Assembly (NCBI GenBank): GCA_964412395.1
Contig: CAYPOY010000157.1
Coordinates: 1 to 11,260, forward strand
Direction of reading: 5' to 3'
DNA: 11,260 nt
Source of the DNA: CAYPOY01 sp964412395
Lineage (GTDB): Bacteria > Chloroflexota > Anaerolineae > B4-G1
Shown: one piece after another, positions 1 to 5,629 of the stretch
Layout of the letters: the number at the start of each line of letters is the position of its first letter
Position numbering within the stretch: position 1 is the stretch's first letter
Translations under genes and position numbers: made by a program
The notes under the pieces: model-generated
Told to the model about the DNA's origin: nothing
The model's input: the letters and a program-made list of their open reading frames with translations, nothing else
Databases searched by the model: none

Positions 1-560
1 CCCACCATCTCCCGCACGGTGCCGATGTGCGCGGCGATCTCCTCCTGCGTCCAGCGGTGAGGCAGTTGCGGATGCTCAGCCTGGGCCAGCAGAAAACGCG
101 CCAGGCGGGTGCGCACCGTGTGCAAGGCCAGGTCCTCCACCACATCGCTCAGGCGCCGCACCTCAGCCGCCAGATGCTCCAGGACAGGCAGCGCCACCTC
201 GTGGTGCTCGCGCACGATGCGCCGAAAGTGCTCGCAGGGGATGATGTAGAGCGTCGTGCCCGTCACAGCGTCCACGCTGGACAGATGAGGACCGCCGTCG
301 AGCGCGGGGACGAGGCCGAAGGACTCGCCGGGCCCGAGATAGGCCAGCACGTGCTCGCGGCCTTCGAGCGACGTCCGGTGGGTGCGCACCAGACCCCGGA
401 CGATAAAGTACACCGCCTGGCAGGGATCGCCTTCCAACAGGACCACCTGGCCGCGTGAGCAAGTGCGCTCGTGGACGTGGGGCACAATCTCCCGCAGGGC
501 GTCGTCGTCGAGCCTGGCGAAGAATGGCAGTTGGGAGAGGGTTTGAACTGTGATGGTCAT
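1..560 (-). CDS. Crp/Fnr-family transcriptional regulator, C-terminus cut by window edge
   Basis: The frame reads from an ATG at 558-560 to the left edge without a stop, giving the first 186 residues. The start MTITVQTLSQLPFF is typical of the family. Residues ~10-125 fit a cyclic-nucleotide-binding-like beta-barrel (for example GDPCQAVYFIVRGLVR, then a YLGPGESFG turn). Residues ~130-155 fit the dimerisation helix, and RWTQEEIAAHIGTVREMVG is the start of the Crp-type helix-turn-helix recognition region. There is no N-terminal Cys cluster like that of FNR, so oxygen sensing by an Fe-S cluster is not indicated and the ligand is unknown. It acts as a cytoplasmic DNA-binding dimer. No strong Shine-Dalgarno is visible before the ATG. 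The family call is firm. The target genes, and any role in controlling the neighbouring ferredoxin or AOR operons, are open. Confidence 0.9.
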   Translation of the reverse strand, partial: MTITVQTLSQLPFFARLDDDALREIVPHVHERTCSRGQVVLLEGDPCQAVYFIVRGLVRTHRTSLEGREHVLAYLGPGESFGLVPALDGGPHLSSVDAVTGTTLYIIPCEHFRRIVREHHEVALPVLEHLAAEVRRLSDVVEDLALHTVRTRLARFLLAQAEHPQLPHRWTQEEIAAHIGTVREMV

Positions 561-573
561 CAGCAAAAAGGCA

Positions 574-669
574 ACCAAGGGATGTATCGTGGGTCAGGTA
601 GACGATGCCAAAGGCCCCCAGCCCAGCACGCGCACGATGCGGTATTCGAACAGTTGTTGGTTGGGAGCA
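574..669 (-). pseudogene. Remnant of a Ser/Thr protein kinase N-terminus (frameshifted)
   Basis: On the minus strand one frame reads NQQLFEYRIVRVLGWG and the next reads GAFGIVYLTHDTSLG. Joined, they give the glycine-rich nucleotide loop of a bacterial PknB-type kinase (YRIVRxLGxGxFGxVYLxxD). The switch of frame falls in a run of five G (plus strand C at 615-619), so one missing base explains it. Similarity stops at ~574, before the kinase lysine, and is followed directly by the start of the Crp/Fnr gene. Only ~30 codons survive, so this is a decayed fragment if it is real. The short length is the main doubt. Confidence 0.45.
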
Positions 670-708
670 TTGTAGCCCAAATCGGGTTTGCGGTCAACCC
701 CGCGTGGC

Positions 709-750
709 AAAAAAACGAGGCGGGCGCAGCAGCACAACGCCACGCCCGCC
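709..750 (-). terminator. Intrinsic terminator of the DUF166 operon
   Basis: An 8-bp perfect GC stem (719-726 ggcgggcg with 743-750 cgcccgcc) has a 16-nt loop. Read on the minus strand it is followed after three bases by seven T (plus-strand A at 709-715). It lies ~80 bp past the DUF166 stop codon in the correct orientation. Confidence 0.8.
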
Positions 751-827
751 CCGCAATGGATCCCCTCCACATCGCCGCCGCCTGCACATAGCCGACGCTG
801 GTACAGCCAGGGCAATAGAATTTCCCC

Positions 828-1589
828 TTATCCCTCGCTCCGCTGACCAGGGACGATGTACCGCACCTGTTTGAAGGATTTCACCTGCTCGCCGACTCGC
901 TCCTTGAGGATATTCCCGGAGACGTGCATCAGCGTGTCGTTAAAGTCGGGGTCTACGCCCATCCCGGCCAGGCAGGGGTAATGATGGTGGAGCAGCCCGG
1001 CCTCCTGCTCGGCGTCATCGGCGGAGACCCCCACCAACCCATGGGCCACGAAGCGGGCGCAGCCGCAAACGGCATCCCGCACTACCTCGACGGCGGCGAT
1101 GGTTCGCGTGTTGGGGTTCACAGTGATGCGGAATTCGGGCCGGCCCAAGTGGCGGGCGAACTCGGCGATCAGCGGGTCGTCGTATTCCACCCGATGGCGA
1201 CGGACGTTGTAGTGGGTCTCGGTCAGTGAGCAGAGCGGCTTGGGGGTGACGCACGCCACGCCCATGTCGGCCAACCAGCCGCGCAGTTGGCGGGCCAGGC
1301 CCCGGGGCAGCCACTCCTCCCGGTCCACCGGCGCGATGACGGCCTTTGCGCCGGTCATTCGCGCTACCTCTGGGACCAACTCTGCCACGCCCTTGTGCTC
1401 GCCAAAGGCCAGGAGCAGGTCGGCCGGAGGCAGGTTCGGCGGCAAATAGTCCTCCGGGTAGTCTACGACGGGCGGCAGGATTGCCGGAGCCTGCCACACC
1501 TCGACCTGCCAGCCGGCCGGGCCGTGGGCGCGGAGGTTGTCCACGTGCCGTTGGCCGTACTCGCCGGTAATGATCGCCAAAATGCGCAT
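828..1589 (-). CDS. DUF166 family protein (PF02593 type)
   Basis: This 253-residue soluble protein has the features I associate with the DUF166 family, whose members are sometimes labelled thymidylate-synthase-like although their function is not established. Conserved-looking stretches are MRILAIITGEYGQRHV at the N-terminus, VTPKPLCSL in the middle, GRPEFRITVNPNTRTI, RDAVCGCARFVA, and EAGLLHHHYPCLAGMG near the C-terminus. The Cys and His residues in those motifs could bind a metal or cofactor (inference). I chose the ATG at 1587-1589 because AGGAG lies eight bases upstream. A GTG at 1610 overlapping the previous stop codon is the alternative and would add seven residues. The gene follows the MoaD-like gene by 17 bases and is the last gene of the operon. 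Family known mainly from anaerobes; its role here is unknown. Confidence 0.75.
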   Translation of the reverse strand: MRILAIITGEYGQRHVDNLRAHGPAGWQVEVWQAPAILPPVVDYPEDYLPPNLPPADLLLAFGEHKGVAELVPEVARMTGAKAVIAPVDREEWLPRGLARQLRGWLADMGVACVTPKPLCSLTETHYNVRRHRVEYDDPLIAEFARHLGRPEFRITVNPNTRTIAAVEVVRDAVCGCARFVAHGLVGVSADDAEQEAGLLHHHYPCLAGMGVDPDFNDTLMHVSGNILKERVGEQVKSFKQVRYIVPGQRSEG

Positions 1590-1606
1590 CTCGTTCACTC
1601 CTACCA

Positions 1607-1918
1607 TCACACCACCAACAATCCCATGTCGCTGGCAAACAGTCCCAGCCGGTCACCGGGTTGCAGTAGCGTGTCCAACCCTTGATCACGAGCGCTGGCC
1701 TGTTGGTAGATCAGCCACGGCGCCATCGAATTGCGGGTCGAGAGCAGCGCCCCGTTCAGAAAGACGTGGTAGACCTCGGCGGGCGGGATGGACAGTTGCT
1801 CCAACACCGTCCCCACCGTCTCCCCCGGACGCGGTTCCAGCCGCACCACGCTCTCCCGGTCGGGCCGGGGGTCGGGTGCGTGGCGGCGCAGACTTCCGTA
1901 CAGGTGAATCTCTATCAT
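1607..1918 (-). CDS. MoaD/ThiS-like beta-grasp protein without a C-terminal GG
   Basis: The product is 103 residues. It opens with MIEIHLYGSLRRH, the usual first strand of MoaD/ThiS sulfur carriers, continues with a VGTVLEQLSIPPAEVYHVFLNG segment split around the 'ILVNG' strand of the fold, and ends with LLQPGDRLGLF, the last strand. Classical carriers end in GG, which is adenylated and thiocarboxylated, for example in molybdopterin synthesis. This one ends DMGLLVV, so that chemistry is not expected unless the tail is processed. The start ATG at 1916-1918 has GAGGGG nine bases upstream; a longer upstream reading would cross the palindromic repeat and lacks support. The next gene (DUF166) follows closely. 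Fold assignment is fairly good. Function is unknown, with a tie to pterin or sulfur metabolism suggested only by the AOR context. Confidence 0.7.
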   Translation of the reverse strand: MIEIHLYGSLRRHAPDPRPDRESVVRLEPRPGETVGTVLEQLSIPPAEVYHVFLNGALLSTRNSMAPWLIYQQASARDQGLDTLLQPGDRLGLFASDMGLLVV

Positions 1919-1937
1919 CAGCCATATCCCCTCTACT

Positions 1938-1991
1938 CGTAGTAACGACTTTAGTCGTTCAAAGTCCAGAGCGACTAAAGTCGCCACTACG
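1938..1991 (-). repeat. Palindromic repeat element (intra-operon hairpin)
   Basis: Two 20-nt arms, 1938-1957 and 1972-1991, are inverted copies with 18 of 20 positions pairing. They centre on CGACTTTAGTCG / CGACTAAAGTCG around a 14-nt loop. The element fills the gap between the second ferredoxin and the MoaD-like gene. One arm recurs at 10684-10703. There is no T-run on either strand, so it is not a classical terminator. It resembles the small dispersed palindromes seen in Chloroflexota genomes (recollection, not checked). Confidence 0.8.
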
Positions 1992-2210
1992 GTTTTCTAT
2001 TAACTGTGAATCAGTGCTGGCAGGCAGCGGGTGCAGACCCACAAACTCTGCCCCTGGTGGCGGACGGGTACCAGGTGAGCCTCGTCCTCGCCCGTTTCGC
2101 AGCGAAAGCACCGCTGGGCGATGTAGGCCGGGCCGCGTTCGTGCATCAGCTCCTCGGCCCGTTCCTCGTCAAAGGCGGGCGCTTCCCGCGTCTCAATGGT
2201 CAACGCCCCG
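1951..2210. repeat. Direct repeat block A, copy 1
   Basis: This stretch matches 10659-10922 in the same orientation with only scattered substitutions and a 4-nt insertion in the other copy. It covers the right half of the palindromic repeat and the 3' half of the ferredoxin gene. Similarity stops sharply after 'caacgccccg' in both copies. Confidence 0.9.
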
Positions 2211-2377
2211 GTGGGGCAGACCGGCAGGCAGAACCCGGCCCCGTCACACAGCGCCTCGTCCGTCACCCGCGCCTTGCCGTCCACCAGGACGATGGTGCCC
2301 TCAGCGCACGGCGTCACGCAGGCCCCGCAGCCGTTACACAGTTCCTCGTCAATTTTTACGATCTGTCGTATTGCCAT
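2000..2377 (-). CDS. Ferredoxin with C-terminal Cys4 (zinc-ribbon-like) tail
   Basis: The product has 125 residues in two parts. Residues 1-60 are a bacterial-type ferredoxin domain: C14-x2-C17-x2-C20-x3-C24, then C44-x5-C50-x3-C54 followed by PTGA. Position 47, a cluster ligand in standard 2[4Fe-4S] ferredoxins, is Ala (CDGAGFC). I recall the CDGxGxC form from other anaerobe proteins, so one cluster may be altered rather than lost. Residues 62-80 are an acidic helical linker. Residues 90-118 carry C90-x2-C93 and C115-x2-C118, spaced like a zinc ribbon or rubredoxin-like metal knuckle. It starts four bases after the NifU-like stop codon, which suggests coupled translation. A role in electron transfer to or from partners such as the AOR proteins is plausible but inferred. 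The isolated tail is repeated at 10709-10915. Confidence 0.85.
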   Translation of the reverse strand: MAIRQIVKIDEELCNGCGACVTPCAEGTIVLVDGKARVTDEALCDGAGFCLPVCPTGALTIETREAPAFDEERAEELMHERGPAYIAQRCFRCETGEDEAHLVPVRHQGQSLWVCTRCLPALIHS

Positions 2378-2381
2378 ACGC

Positions 2382-2624
2382 TCACACTGCTTCTACACTC
2401 TTGATCTCGGGAATTTGTTCGCGCAGCATGCGCTCAATCCCCATCTTTAACGTCATCGTGGACATGGGGCAACCCCTGCAAGCCCCGGTGAGGCGCACAG
2501 AGACGACGCCTTTGTCGTCCACGTTGACCAACTCTACGTCCCCGCCATCCGCCTGGAGGCCCGGTCTGATGACCATCAGGGTCTTGGCTACTTTTTGCTT
2601 CAAGGTGTTTGGTTCTGTATTCAT
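2382..2624 (-). CDS. NifU C-terminal domain protein (Fe-S scaffold/carrier)
   Basis: This 80-residue protein consists of a single NifU C-terminal domain (PF01106 type). It has the signature IRPGLQADGGDVELV at residues 19-33 and the C49-x2-C52 motif in GACRGCPMSTMTLKMGIE. Family members bind a transient Fe-S cluster between subunits and hand it to apoproteins; here the clients could be the flanking ferredoxins or the AORs (inference). The ribosome binding site AAGGAG (2633-2638) lies inside the last codons of the upstream ferredoxin gene, whose stop is five bases before this ATG. A second intact version at 10937-11179 is 63/80 identical by my alignment. Confidence 0.95.
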   Translation of the reverse strand: MNTEPNTLKQKVAKTLMVIRPGLQADGGDVELVNVDDKGVVSVRLTGACRGCPMSTMTLKMGIERMLREQIPEIKSVEAV

Positions 2625-2652
2625 CTGCTTTACTCCTTTTTCGATTTATTTT
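2382..2652. repeat. Direct repeat block B, copy 1
   Basis: This stretch matches 10937-11207, offset 8555 bases, in the same orientation. It spans the whole NifU-like gene, its ribosome binding site and the last seven codons of the upstream ferredoxin gene. Similarity fades just beyond 'ctattttc'. Confidence 0.85.
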
Positions 2653-2875
2653 CTTCTGTTCGGGTCTCCGATCCCCAGACGATCTCGTAGGAGCACGTGA
2701 TGGCGCCCTGGGGGCACAAGGTCTCACACAAGGCACAGTAGGTGCAGTCGGGTGGGCGGGCGATGAACGGCCCTTCCGGCCCCATCTCCACCGCGCCAGT
2801 GGGGCACTGTTCGACGCAAGCGCCACACCGATCGCACAGTGATAAGTTGATCTCGGGTAACACCCAATCTTTCAT
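2630..2875 (-). CDS. 2[4Fe-4S] ferredoxin
   Basis: The 81-residue product has two complete cluster motifs: C14-x2-C17-x2-C20-x3-C24-P and C44-x2-C47-x2-C50-x3-C54-P, with an 18-residue insert between them. It ends in a charged tail (TRTEENKSKKE). It is a small cytoplasmic low-potential electron carrier by family, and a candidate electron partner for the divergently transcribed AOR genes (inference). I chose the ATG at 2873-2875 because the sequence from there aligns with standard ferredoxin N-termini. The frame stays open to 3004 but that part is composed of promoter sequence and a kinase remnant. No strong Shine-Dalgarno precedes it; AAGGCGG lies 11 bases upstream. It is the first gene of the operon and its 3' end carries the NifU ribosome binding site. 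Confidence 0.9.
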   Translation of the reverse strand: MKDWVLPEINLSLCDRCGACVEQCPTGAVEMGPEGPFIARPPDCTYCALCETLCPQGAITCSYEIVWGSETRTEENKSKKE

Positions 2876-2886
2876 AAGCAAAATGA

Positions 2887-2931
2887 CCGCCTTTTCGCCA
2901 TTAGTGTAGCGGAAAGGCGGCCGTTTGTCTA
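2887..2931 (-). promoter_or_regulatory. Candidate promoter with overlapping inverted-repeat operator for the ferredoxin operon
   Basis: On the minus strand TAGACA (2926-2931) and TACACT (2903-2908) are spaced 17 bp, a fair sigma70-type match that would start transcription near 2896, about 20 nt before the ferredoxin ATG. A perfect 8-bp inverted repeat, ccgccttt (2887-2894) and aaaggcgg (2913-2920), is centred on the -10 element. That fits an operator. As RNA, only the left arm would be transcribed from this start. Confidence 0.45.
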
Positions 2932-2945
2932 CGACAAAAGTTACA

Positions 2946-3032
2946 TTACGCTTCGACTGGCACAGGCAGCGCGAAAGCGAACGTGCTTCCTTCTCCCTCC
3001 ACACTCTCGGCCCACAAGTGCCCGCTTCCGGC
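2946..3032 (-). pseudogene. C-terminal remnant of a histidine kinase
   Basis: The minus-strand frame ending at a TAA (2946-2948) reads GSGHLWAESVEGEGSTFAF then ALPVPVEA. This is the standard end of a HisKA/HATPase_c sensor kinase (GGxxWxESxxGxGSTFxFxLP), including the last glycine-rich ATP-lid motif. Upstream of ~3032 the similarity ends and a stop occurs at 3057-3059, so only about 29 codons remain. It is a non-functional 3' fragment left by a deletion or insertion event, and it now lies between the ferredoxin promoter and the AOR promoter. Confidence 0.7.
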
Positions 3033-3109
3033 TACGGAAATTTGCCTTCTTTGCAATTATTTAGTTGTTAAACCGAGTGTCGAATCGTATAAAATCGTAT
3101 AATATCAGT

Positions 3110-3138
3110 TTGACAGTGCTTCATAAGCATGCTATAAT
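3110..3138 (+). promoter_or_regulatory. Consensus sigma70-type promoter of the AOR operon
   Basis: TTGACA (3110-3115) and TATAAT (3133-3138) both match consensus exactly with an optimal 17-bp spacer, set in an AT-rich stretch. The expected start is near 3145. The spacer contains the palindrome AGCATGCT overlapping the start of the -10, a possible regulator site. The promoter points at the AOR genes 470 bp downstream. Confidence 0.85.
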
Positions 3139-3349
3139 TGTTCTAGTTTTGGTAGCGTTCCTTTTGAGAAACTTTAAGTATACAGCGAAATCAACTCTAA
3201 CGGCATAAATGCCGGAGAGCAAATAAGTTGAGCGACGGTGTTCTCCGATTCATCGCGCCCTACTGGGTATGAAAAACCTGACGAGGGTGGATGAACGGTA
3301 AGGTGCGGGGGGTAACTCCCGTGCCCGCCAGTCTTGCAAAGGAGAGGCC

Positions 3350-3452
3350 GCCGTCTGATCGTTGGCTTTGAGCCGCTGGTTGCAGCTCATCTTCACGTGA
3401 GTTGTAATCAGTGGAGACGCCAATTGTCAGACGGCAGGCTTCTTCTTTTTTT
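3350..3452 (+). terminator. Possible attenuator hairpin in the AOR leader
   Basis: GCCGTCTGA (3350-3358) pairs perfectly with TCAGACGGC (3427-3435). After a 3x3 internal loop the stem continues with TTGGC (3362-3366) and GCCAA (3419-3423). The ~52-nt interior holds further small stems. A pyrimidine tract ending in seven T (3446-3452) follows, but begins several bases after the stem, so termination efficiency is uncertain. Confidence 0.4.
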
Positions 3453-3592
3453 GAAACCCGGGAAAGGCGCGTTGGTAGTACCGGAGGACCCACTGGAGGC
3501 TTGGGCTGGTTTCTCAGGAAAGGGGGTGATTCTCCGAGACAAACCTTTGGACCTAACAAGTGAACTGGATTCTGTGATCTATTCTGTGACTT

Positions 3593-3602
3593 AGGGAGGT
3601 GA
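3593..3602 (+). promoter_or_regulatory. Strong ribosome binding site of the first AOR gene
   Basis: AGGGAGGTGA is a near-perfect complement to the 16S 3' end and sits four bases before the ATG at 3607, fixing that start. The last part of the leader is thus a possible control point for translation. Confidence 0.85.
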
Positions 3603-3606
3603 ACCA

Positions 3607-5628
3607 ATGTACGGTTGGGCAGGCAAGATCTTGCAAGTTGATTTAACGAATAAGGTCATAACCGAGGAGCCGACGCTTCCAAAATACGAGAGATTCATCG
3701 GCGGCGTGGGGATCGGGTACAAAGTCATGTGGGACGAGGTGCCCCCGGAAGCAGGATCCTTTGACCCTGAGAACAGGATTGTGTTTGCCACGGGGCCACT
3801 GGATGGAACCGAGGCACCGGGTTCGACGAGAACTCTGGTGACATCGAAGAGCCCGCAGGTGTACGAGGATCGTGCGCCGGAAAAGTCGCTGACTACAACG
3901 AGCGCATTTGGAGGCCCGTTTGGACCCGAGATGAAATTCGCCGGGTACGACGCGGTGGTGGTCTACGGCAAGTCTGCCGAGCCGGTGTATCTCTGGATAC
4001 ACGACGGGCAGGCGGAGATAAAGGACGCCAGCCAGTTATGGGGCCTGGACGCCCTTGAAACCCCGACGAAAATAAGGGAGGAGTTGGGAGACAACGCCAT
4101 TCAAGTGGCGGCTACGGGGCAGGCAGGGGAAAACCTGTCCAGAATAGCCTGTATCATTAGCAGAGGGCATGGTGACCACGGAGCCGGTCAGGGCGGGTTT
4201 GGGGCAGTTCTGGGCTCCAAGAAACTGAAGGCTATCGCCGTCAGGGGAACGAGAGGGATAGCGGCGCTGAACATAGCCAAGCCCAAAGAATTCTCGGACG
4301 CCTGTGGAGAGGCCTATCATCTGCTGACGCAAATGGCGGGTAATCCCAGGGCGGTCACTTGGAAGCCTGGGGCGGATCCCAAGGTTGCATCTCACTTCTG
4401 GCATTGGCAGAGACAGGATATCGGTGAACTATGCGACCCGGAGCTGATCGCGAAATATCGCGTAGGCAGGACGGGATGCTGCCCGCTGTCATGCTATGAC
4501 GAATACGAAGTCCCGGGCGTTGGCAGCGGCAGTGGCGCGGCGATGTGCGTCCAATACTCCTATGTATTCGTCGGCAAGGGCGGCGTCGAAGATTTCCTGG
4601 CGAAGGACCTGGGCGACAGGTACTGCATCGACATGTACGAGATGTACCTCATGGTTCCGTGGATCATGGGGCTCTTCCAAAGGGGGATCATAACTGAAGA
4701 GGACACGGGAATTCCCTTCTCAGCCTACCCGGGGGAGGAATTCGTCAATGGTTTGTTCCACAGCATTGCTTTCAGGGAGGGGTTCGGAGATACCCTGGCA
4801 GAGGGAACCGCAAGGGCGGCCAAGAAGCTCGGAGTTCTCGACGCTCTTCATAAGGAGGAGTTAGCCCAATTCCTCCCCATTCCAGCGGAGTTCATCATCG
4901 CCTGGAGTTCATACGGGGGGCACGGCTTCTCTGGCCACTACGATCCCCGCAACTGGATAGTGGACGGGTTGCTCTGGGCTGTGCATCACAGAGATCCACA
5001 CGACAGCATGCACAACTACATCGGCCTCTCGTACTGGTCCAATCTGCCAATCGAGTTGCAGCGAGCCATAGCCAAGGAAGTGTATGGCTCAGAGGAGGCA
5101 GCCCATTCAATAGGAGAGCCCAGATACTGCCAGGCTGAGGCTCGAGCGGCTGCGATCGTTGTACAACGCAGTTGCATAAAAGACGCAATGACGCTCTGCG
5201 ACTGGTGCTGGCCCATGCTCGTCAGCCCTTATGAAGACCGGACGCCAGCCTTCATTGGCGATACGTCTCTGGAGAGCAAGTTGTTCTCAGCCGCCACAGG
5301 CAAAGAGACAACCGAAGAGGGATTGTACAAAGGGGGCGAGAGGATTCACAACCTGATGAGAGCCGTGATGGCGAGGGAGATGGGCACAAGGGACATGCGT
5401 CATAACCATGACGTGCTCCCTGACCATTACTTCGACCACCCATGTCCAACCACTCAGTCCCCGCCGGTAGACAGGGAAAAGTTCGATGCCCTGCTGGGCA
5501 TGTACTACGAACTGAAGGGCTGGGACGAAGACGGCCTGCCGACGAGGTCGAGACTGGAAGAGCTGGACCTCAAAGACGTGGCTGACGATCTGGAAAAGCT
5601 GAGACTACTGGGAAAGGAGGCAAAGTAA
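3607..5628 (+). CDS. BamB-like member of the AOR (tungsten-pterin oxidoreductase) family
   Basis: The product has 673 residues and both AOR family domains. The N-terminal part (FIGGVGIGYKVMWDEVPPE; GPLDGTEAPGSTRTLV; FGPEMKFAGYDAVVVYGKS) and the end (YYELKGWDEDGLPTRSRLEEL) resemble BamB, the tungsten subunit of class II benzoyl-CoA reductase, more than classical AOR (comparison from memory). Of the usual C-x2-C-x3-C cluster motif, the first Cys is Thr289; C292, C296 and the distal C531 (in DAMTLCDW) are present, with an extra C291. The EGPE stretch carrying the AOR active-site Glu is absent; C314 sits near where BamB has its tungsten-binding Cys. The pterin motif is DPRN (446-449) instead of DPRG. 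Substrate unknown; bam partner genes are not seen. It is translated from a strong ribosome binding site and is followed by the second AOR gene after one base. Confidence 0.85.
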   Translation: MYGWAGKILQVDLTNKVITEEPTLPKYERFIGGVGIGYKVMWDEVPPEAGSFDPENRIVFATGPLDGTEAPGSTRTLVTSKSPQVYEDRAPEKSLTTTSAFGGPFGPEMKFAGYDAVVVYGKSAEPVYLWIHDGQAEIKDASQLWGLDALETPTKIREELGDNAIQVAATGQAGENLSRIACIISRGHGDHGAGQGGFGAVLGSKKLKAIAVRGTRGIAALNIAKPKEFSDACGEAYHLLTQMAGNPRAVTWKPGADPKVASHFWHWQRQDIGELCDPELIAKYRVGRTGCCPLSCYDEYEVPGVGSGSGAAMCVQYSYVFVGKGGVEDFLAKDLGDRYCIDMYEMYLMVPWIMGLFQRGIITEEDTGIPFSAYPGEEFVNGLFHSIAFREGFGDTLAEGTARAAKKLGVLDALHKEELAQFLPIPAEFIIAWSSYGGHGFSGHYDPRNWIVDGLLWAVHHRDPHDSMHNYIGLSYWSNLPIELQRAIAKEVYGSEEAAHSIGEPRYCQAEARAAAIVVQRSCIKDAMTLCDWCWPMLVSPYEDRTPAFIGDTSLESKLFSAATGKETTEEGLYKGGERIHNLMRAVMAREMGTRDMRHNHDVLPDHYFDHPCPTTQSPPVDREKFDALLGMYYELKGWDEDGLPTRSRLEELDLKDVADDLEKLRLLGKEAK

Positions 5629-5629
5629 A

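Larger units (their letters stand above)
3145..3606 (+). ncRNA. Long structured 5' leader of the AOR operon, possible riboswitch or attenuator
   Basis: There is no convincing gene in these ~460 nt between promoter and first AOR gene. Paired elements seen: TCAACT (3191-3196) with AGTTGA (3226-3231) enclosing the hairpin CGGCA-TAAA-TGCCG (3201-3214); a competing pairing of CGGAGA (3213-3218) with TCTCCG (3242-3247); GGGGG-TAA-CTCCC (3308-3320, one G-T pair); and a larger hairpin at 3350-3435. Tungsten or molybdenum cofactor-sensing RNAs (Moco/Tuco riboswitches) are known upstream of such genes, but I could not match this sequence to their consensus from memory. Class therefore unassigned. Confidence 0.5.

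Noticed and set aside
471..791. A 106-codon plus-strand open frame
   Set aside because: It runs antisense across the Crp start, the kinase remnant and the terminator with no motif of its own.
1938..1991. Intrinsic terminator between the ferredoxin and the MoaD-like gene
   Set aside because: The stem is long, but no T-run follows on the minus strand and the element is repeated elsewhere, so it is better called a dispersed palindrome.
1537..2700. A 387-codon plus-strand open frame rich in Pro, Arg and Ser
   Set aside because: It lies opposite five well-supported minus-strand genes, has no recognisable motif, and arises from their high-GC codon use.
2876..3004. N-terminal extension of the first ferredoxin back to 3004
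   Set aside because: The extra residues are unlike ferredoxins and overlap the candidate promoter and the histidine-kinase remnant in another frame.
3280..3370. Cobalamin riboswitch in the AOR leader
   Set aside because: Short G/C-rich pieces (cccgccagtct, ggagaggccgcc) loosely recall the B12 box, but the core AGGGAA and GGTG-AA-TCC order is not present.
3334..3594. An 86-codon plus-strand open frame in the AOR leader
   Set aside because: It has no good ribosome binding site or family motif and covers the paired arms of the leader hairpin, so RNA structure explains the region better. A leader peptide is not excluded.
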